From Spirosoma fluviale (GTDB lineage: Bacteria > Bacteroidota > Bacteroidia > Cytophagales > Spirosomataceae), in NCBI RefSeq assembly GCF_900230225.1, contig NZ_OCNH01000002.1:497844-561843 (forward strand): a stretch of DNA of 64,000 nucleotides, given 5' to 3'. Below are positions 60,446 through 64,000 of the stretch, one piece after another. Numbering within the stretch: the stretch's first letter is position 1; each line of letters starts with the position of its first letter. The position numbers and the translations under genes are program-made. A model generated the notes under the pieces. The model saw only the letters and a list, made by a program, of their open reading frames with translations, searched no databases and was not told where the DNA came from.

Positions 60446-61786
60446 ATGTCGCTCAAACTCCCATTTATAGAAGCCGAAATTACAGACCAGTATCTCTACG
60501 ACGAAAACCCTCGTCCGTGGATTATTGGGTTTAGTGGTGGTAAAGACTCTACCATGCTGTTGCAAGTGGTTTGGCGAGCCCTGATGAAGATTCCGGCCGA
60601 GCTACGGAAACGCGATATTTACGTTGTTTGTAATGATACGTTGGTCGAGAATCCCAAAATCGTCTCGTTCATAAATCGGACACTGAAGTTGCTACAGAAA
60701 TCGGCAACGCAGCAGGGATTACCCATCAGCGTACACCGCACGACACCCCGGCTTGAAGATACGTTTTGGGTCAACCTGATTGGTAAAGGCTATCCGGCTC
60801 CCACTAACTCGTTCCGGTGGTGTACCGAACGGCTCAAAATAAACCCGACTACGCGCTTTATTCAGGAAAAAATCAGCGAAGCGGGGGAGGCCATTATCCT
60901 GCTGGGTACACGCTCCGACGAAAGCCAAAGCCGCGCCCGATCCATGAAACGGCACGAACTGAAAGGGCAACGGTTGCGTAAACACATACTCCCTAATGCG
61001 TTTGTGTATGCGCCCATCCGGGATATTGAAACCGGCGAACTCTGGCAATACATGATGCAGGTGTCGCCACCCTGGGGCGGTACGCACAAGGAATTGGTGA
61101 CGCTGTATCGAAACGCCAACTCTGGCGACTGCCCGCTCGTGATTGACGAAACAACGCCCTCTTGCGGCAATAGCCGGTTCGGTTGCTGGGTTTGTACGGT
61201 GGTGAGCCGCGATAAAAGCATGGAAGGGCTCATTGGCAACGGCGACGACTGGATGGAGCCGCTCATGGAACTGCGTAACAAGATTCTGGTGGAGCGCTCA
61301 AACCGCGATTCCCGCGAAAAACGCCGACGTACCGAAAGTGCCTACAAAGAAGACGATGATAATACCTGGGGACCGTATACGCCCAAAATCCGGGCTGAGT
61401 TTCTGACTATGCTACTGGAAGCCCAAAAAGAAATTCAGGACTCGCAAGGCGATATGATGGAACTGATTACCCATCAGGAACTAGTTGCCATTCAGTTAAC
61501 CTGGTTCCGTGATAGTGTATTTACGCCCAAAGTAGCCGATATTTATAACCGCATCTATAACACCAACCTTGCTATGCCACGGCATGTTGAGAAGCTTTAC
61601 CGCGAAGAGGAATTACTACGTGAAGCCTGCGCCGACCAACCCGAACACGTTGAACTGATTCAAGAGATGCTACTTCTTCAAAGGAATAGAACTTTGCTAC
61701 GGAATAAGCGTGGCCTTCAACAAGACCTGGAAAAGCACTTGGAGAGTTTTTTGGTCAGACGTATAAAGGGTACCGTTCATGCCTGA
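60446..61786 (+). CDS. dndC: DNA phosphorothioation sulfurtransferase DndC
   Basis: DndC is the PP-loop ATP-pyrophosphatase and Fe-S protein that activates the DNA backbone for sulfur insertion. The 446 residues run from the ATG at 60446, where family homology begins (LKLPFIEAEITDQYL); an in-frame ATG at 60338 adds a basic, unrelated prefix. The P-loop IIGFSGGKDSTML is at about 27-39. A cysteine cluster lies near 225-250 (SGDCPLVID, TPSCGNSRFGCWVC). The stop overlaps the start of the HNH gene by 8 nt. No dndB or dndA is visible upstream. Confidence 0.93.
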   Translation: MSLKLPFIEAEITDQYLYDENPRPWIIGFSGGKDSTMLLQVVWRALMKIPAELRKRDIYVVCNDTLVENPKIVSFINRTLKLLQKSATQQGLPISVHRTTPRLEDTFWVNLIGKGYPAPTNSFRWCTERLKINPTTRFIQEKISEAGEAIILLGTRSDESQSRARSMKRHELKGQRLRKHILPNAFVYAPIRDIETGELWQYMMQVSPPWGGTHKELVTLYRNANSGDCPLVIDETTPSCGNSRFGCWVCTVVSRDKSMEGLIGNGDDWMEPLMELRNKILVERSNRDSREKRRRTESAYKEDDDNTWGPYTPKIRAEFLTMLLEAQKEIQDSQGDMMELITHQELVAIQLTWFRDSVFTPKVADIYNRIYNTNLAMPRHVEKLYREEELLREACADQPEHVELIQEMLLLQRNRTLLRNKRGLQQDLEKHLESFLVRRIKGTVHA

Positions 61787-62762
61787 TAAAATACTTGATT
61801 ACTATATTTATGCATTCACCAACCTGAATACTGGCGGAGGGAAGATTAAAGAAAGTGCGCCCCACAAGCCACTTATATTGCTTTCTGTTATTCAAGGGTA
61901 CGGAAGCAACCTACTAACGGACAATACTATTCCCATCACCCCTGAACTCACAAGTATTTTCAAGTCAAACTGGAATAATCTAGTCACTACGGGTCACACG
62001 TTGAGCTTTGCCATGCCGTTTTTTCGATTGAAAAATGAAGACGGAAACTGGTGGCAGTTAGCGGCTAATCCGGGTTGTGAGCTTTGGGTACAAACAGGAG
62101 ATCTGTCCAACTTCTCCAGTTTAAGTAATGCCGTTTCCTACGCCGAAATTGACCCTAATCTAGCCCAACTCCTTCTGAATGATAATACCCGGACAATTCT
62201 GCGTCAAGCACTATTAGATAAGTACTTTCCAGGTAAATCAATTACAATAGCTTCTGATGGTAATGCAACGCTGAACGAAATCAAACGCGAAATGCTTGAA
62301 GAAACGCCGATAGAATATAGTGACCGGATAAAGCGTTTGAAGAAACGGCTAAATGCTGAAACGTATGAGATTGAAATACATTCCAGAGAGACATTCTTTC
62401 GTCGTGAAGTTGTAAAGCTTTACGATGACAGGTGTTGCATCACCGGCGTTCGTGTATCGGCCCCTTATTCTTTCTCAATGGTCGACGCTTGCCATATTGT
62501 ACCATTTTATAAAACATTCAACAATCATCCGACTAACGGTATTGCGCTTTGCCCAAACCTGCACCGGGCGTTCGATAAAGGAGTAATTTCGATTGACGAC
62601 GATTACAGCGTTATAGTTTCTCCTACGTTCGTGGAAAATGACGCCAGCATTTATTCGTTGAAAGCGCTAGCTGGACAGAAAATTGAACTGCCTAGAAGTA
62701 AGGATTATCTTCCTGATGTAGAGGCATTGGAATGGCATCGGAAGAATACGTTTAAGCGTTAA
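61779..62762 (+). CDS. HNH endonuclease inserted in the dnd operon
   Basis: The 327 residues have an N-terminal winged-helix-like region (HKPLILLSVIQGYGS near 28-42), as in predicted restriction endonucleases of the COG3440 type. The C-terminal HNH domain lies near 225-290: CCITGVRVSAP, VDACHIVPF, TNGIALCPNLHRAFDKG. The expected His, Asn and His are present. It overlaps dndC by 8 nt and ends where truncated dndD begins. The gene is clearly A/T-richer by eye than dndC and dndD, suggesting separate acquisition. A PT-linked restriction role is an inference. Confidence 0.9.
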   Translation: MPDKILDYYIYAFTNLNTGGGKIKESAPHKPLILLSVIQGYGSNLLTDNTIPITPELTSIFKSNWNNLVTTGHTLSFAMPFFRLKNEDGNWWQLAANPGCELWVQTGDLSNFSSLSNAVSYAEIDPNLAQLLLNDNTRTILRQALLDKYFPGKSITIASDGNATLNEIKREMLEETPIEYSDRIKRLKKRLNAETYEIEIHSRETFFRREVVKLYDDRCCITGVRVSAPYSFSMVDACHIVPFYKTFNNHPTNGIALCPNLHRAFDKGVISIDDDYSVIVSPTFVENDASIYSLKALAGQKIELPRSKDYLPDVEALEWHRKNTFKR

Positions 62763-63988
62763 AAGCTTCTTTGCTTCAGAACGACTTTCGGGATTCATTC
62801 GAAAAGATTCCGTTCGCCATTGCTGGGGGGCGTATGTTGGAGGTTGTACAACAGGTAGAAGACGAAACCAGCTATAAAACTACACTAAGCACACAGGAAA
62901 ATGTTAGTCAGCGGTCTGACCTACTGCTAACCGATTTACTATCGGAAGAACGCAAGTTAAAGGAGGTTGTACCCGCTTCGGTGCATCGTTTTTATCACGA
63001 CACCGTAAAAAATCTAATCAAAAAACATTTCTTCGCTGATACGCCTGATTTACCCAGCGACTTTCAGTTGCTACATGATTTCTCAACATCCGAAACGCAG
63101 CTACTCAATAGCTTTCTGACTGATCTTAAACAGGATTTTCGTGTCTCGTTTCGGCGGCTCAATGAGCGTCGGACGCAGTTGCAGAACCAATTAACCCATG
63201 CCCGCAAACGGTTGGCTGCTGCTGACTCGAATCAGGAAGACCCAATTCTTGCCGCCGACCGCCGACGCCGTGACGAGCTAAACCTCAAGGTCGTTAAAAA
63301 TGACGAACAGATTGGCGAACACTACAAAACCATTGGTAAATGCGAAGATCGTAAAGCCAACGCTGAAAAGCAGATCAGCGAGATTACGCGGAAACTCACC
63401 GTGTCGGAACAATACCGGGCAAAAGATGAGGAAACCGAGATACTGATTGCAGGGTTACAACGCTTTATCGTTCAATTCAAACAGGACAAGAAACAATCGC
63501 TCGAAACGCAGATTTTGTATGGCCTGACTCAGTTGATGCACAAAAAAGAGTTCATCAAACGAGTTGAAGTCAATATTTACGGCGAAGACATTGAGATTGA
63601 TCTCTACAACAAAGAAGGTTTAAAAATTCGGAAAGATTCGCTCTCGAAGGGCGAACAGCAGATGTACGCTACCGCTTTGCTGCGTGGTTTGGTCGAGGAA
63701 TCGCAGATTGAGTTCCCGGTATTTATCGACTCGCCTATGCAGAAGTTCGATGAAGAACACGCGGAAAACATCATCAAATTCTTTTACCCAAACATTGCCG
63801 ATCAGGTTATTCTGTTCCCGCTCATCAACAAGGAAATGACCAAACGGGAATACAAAATGTTGCTGCCCCGTGTGGCACAGACCTTCCTGATTCATAACCT
63901 GAACCCCGACCGTCCGGAGTTCCGCGCCTGTGCTCCCAACGCACTCATCGACACCTATACGCAACTCTACGCCAGCAATGCAGATTAA
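62756..63988 (+). pseudogene. dndD: 5'-truncated dndD (SMC-like ATPase, C-terminal half only)
   Basis: DndD is an SMC/RecN-like ATPase of about 660-700 residues needed for phosphorothioation. Here only about 405 codons remain. There is a coiled coil (RRLNERRTQLQNQLTHARKR and following heptads), the ABC signature LSKGEQQMYATALLRGL, and Walker B PVFIDSPMQKFDEEH. The N-terminal lobe with Walker A is absent. The frame opens at 62756 with no ATG until 62834 (a TTG is at 62771) and begins in mid-protein-like sequence (SFEKIPFAIAGG). Whether the fragment is translated is unknown. Confidence 0.82.
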
Positions 63989-64000
63989 TATTAAAACGTC
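63978..64000 (+). CDS. dndE: Start of dndE (cut by window edge)
   Basis: The ATG at 63978 overlaps the dndD stop by 11 nt and opens a frame MQINIKTS, which resembles the start of DndE, the small DNA-binding/tetramer subunit that follows dndD in dnd operons. Only eight residues are visible, so the call rests mainly on position. Confidence 0.55.

Overview
The window comes from a Bacteroidetes genome, most likely a Cytophagales/Spirosoma-like bacterium. This is an inference from gene content. The signs are a rplM-rpsI-rpsB-tsf ribosomal cluster, a Bacteroidetes-type promoter (TTG, 20 nt, TATATTTG) before rplM, a DUF3078 protein, many TAT-exported sugar enzymes of the Gfo/Idh/MocA, GMC and GH127 types, and curli genes arranged unlike those of enterobacteria. 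Base composition is near half G+C by eye, and there is no rRNA, tRNA or CRISPR.

Layout. 1-19.4 kb (all minus strand) is a cell-division and wall (dcw) cluster read as ftsL-ftsI-[Uma2 nuclease]-murE-mraY-[block]-murD-ftsW-murG-murC. The block at 4.5-10.8 kb holds rplM, rpsI, rpsB, tsf, an ECF sigma factor, a small protein, an MscS-type channel, a DUF3078 protein and mscL. An M28 peptidase and a DUF3431 protein lie upstream of ftsL, where rsmH and mraZ would be expected. 19.5-26.7 kb carries a prolyl oligopeptidase, a haem-c/FG-GAP lipoprotein, a Gfo/Idh/MocA oxidoreductase, a lipoprotein, and a CPBP protease coupled to a Coq4-like membrane protein.

26.8-36.2 kb is a nine-gene curli (functional amyloid) operon on the minus strand: a minor curlin with a basic tail, three large CsgA-type curlins, a second minor curlin, csgE, csgF, a csgG fused to an outer-membrane beta-barrel-like domain, and a beta-propeller lipoprotein. 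The large curlins arose by tandem duplication. The spacers between them are chimeric fossils in which the head of one minor curlin gene is joined to the tail of the other.

36.7-60 kb is carbohydrate and organic-acid metabolism: GH127, aldo/keto reductase, Gfo/Idh/MocA, a PHP-like protein, an alginate lyase family protein, a hydroxyacid dehydrogenase with a lactate permease, a GH-like TAT protein, and a GMC oxidoreductase with its subunit 3. Small membrane and outer-membrane proteins lie among them. 60.4-64 kb is a dnd DNA-phosphorothioation operon (dndC, HNH nuclease, dndD, start of dndE). Its dndD has lost the N-terminal ATPase half, and an HNH nuclease gene stands in its place.

About 18 intergenic inverted-repeat elements run through the window. 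Several fall into recurring families whose arms are themselves palindromes (REPIN-like), and several overlap the stop codons of neighbouring genes.
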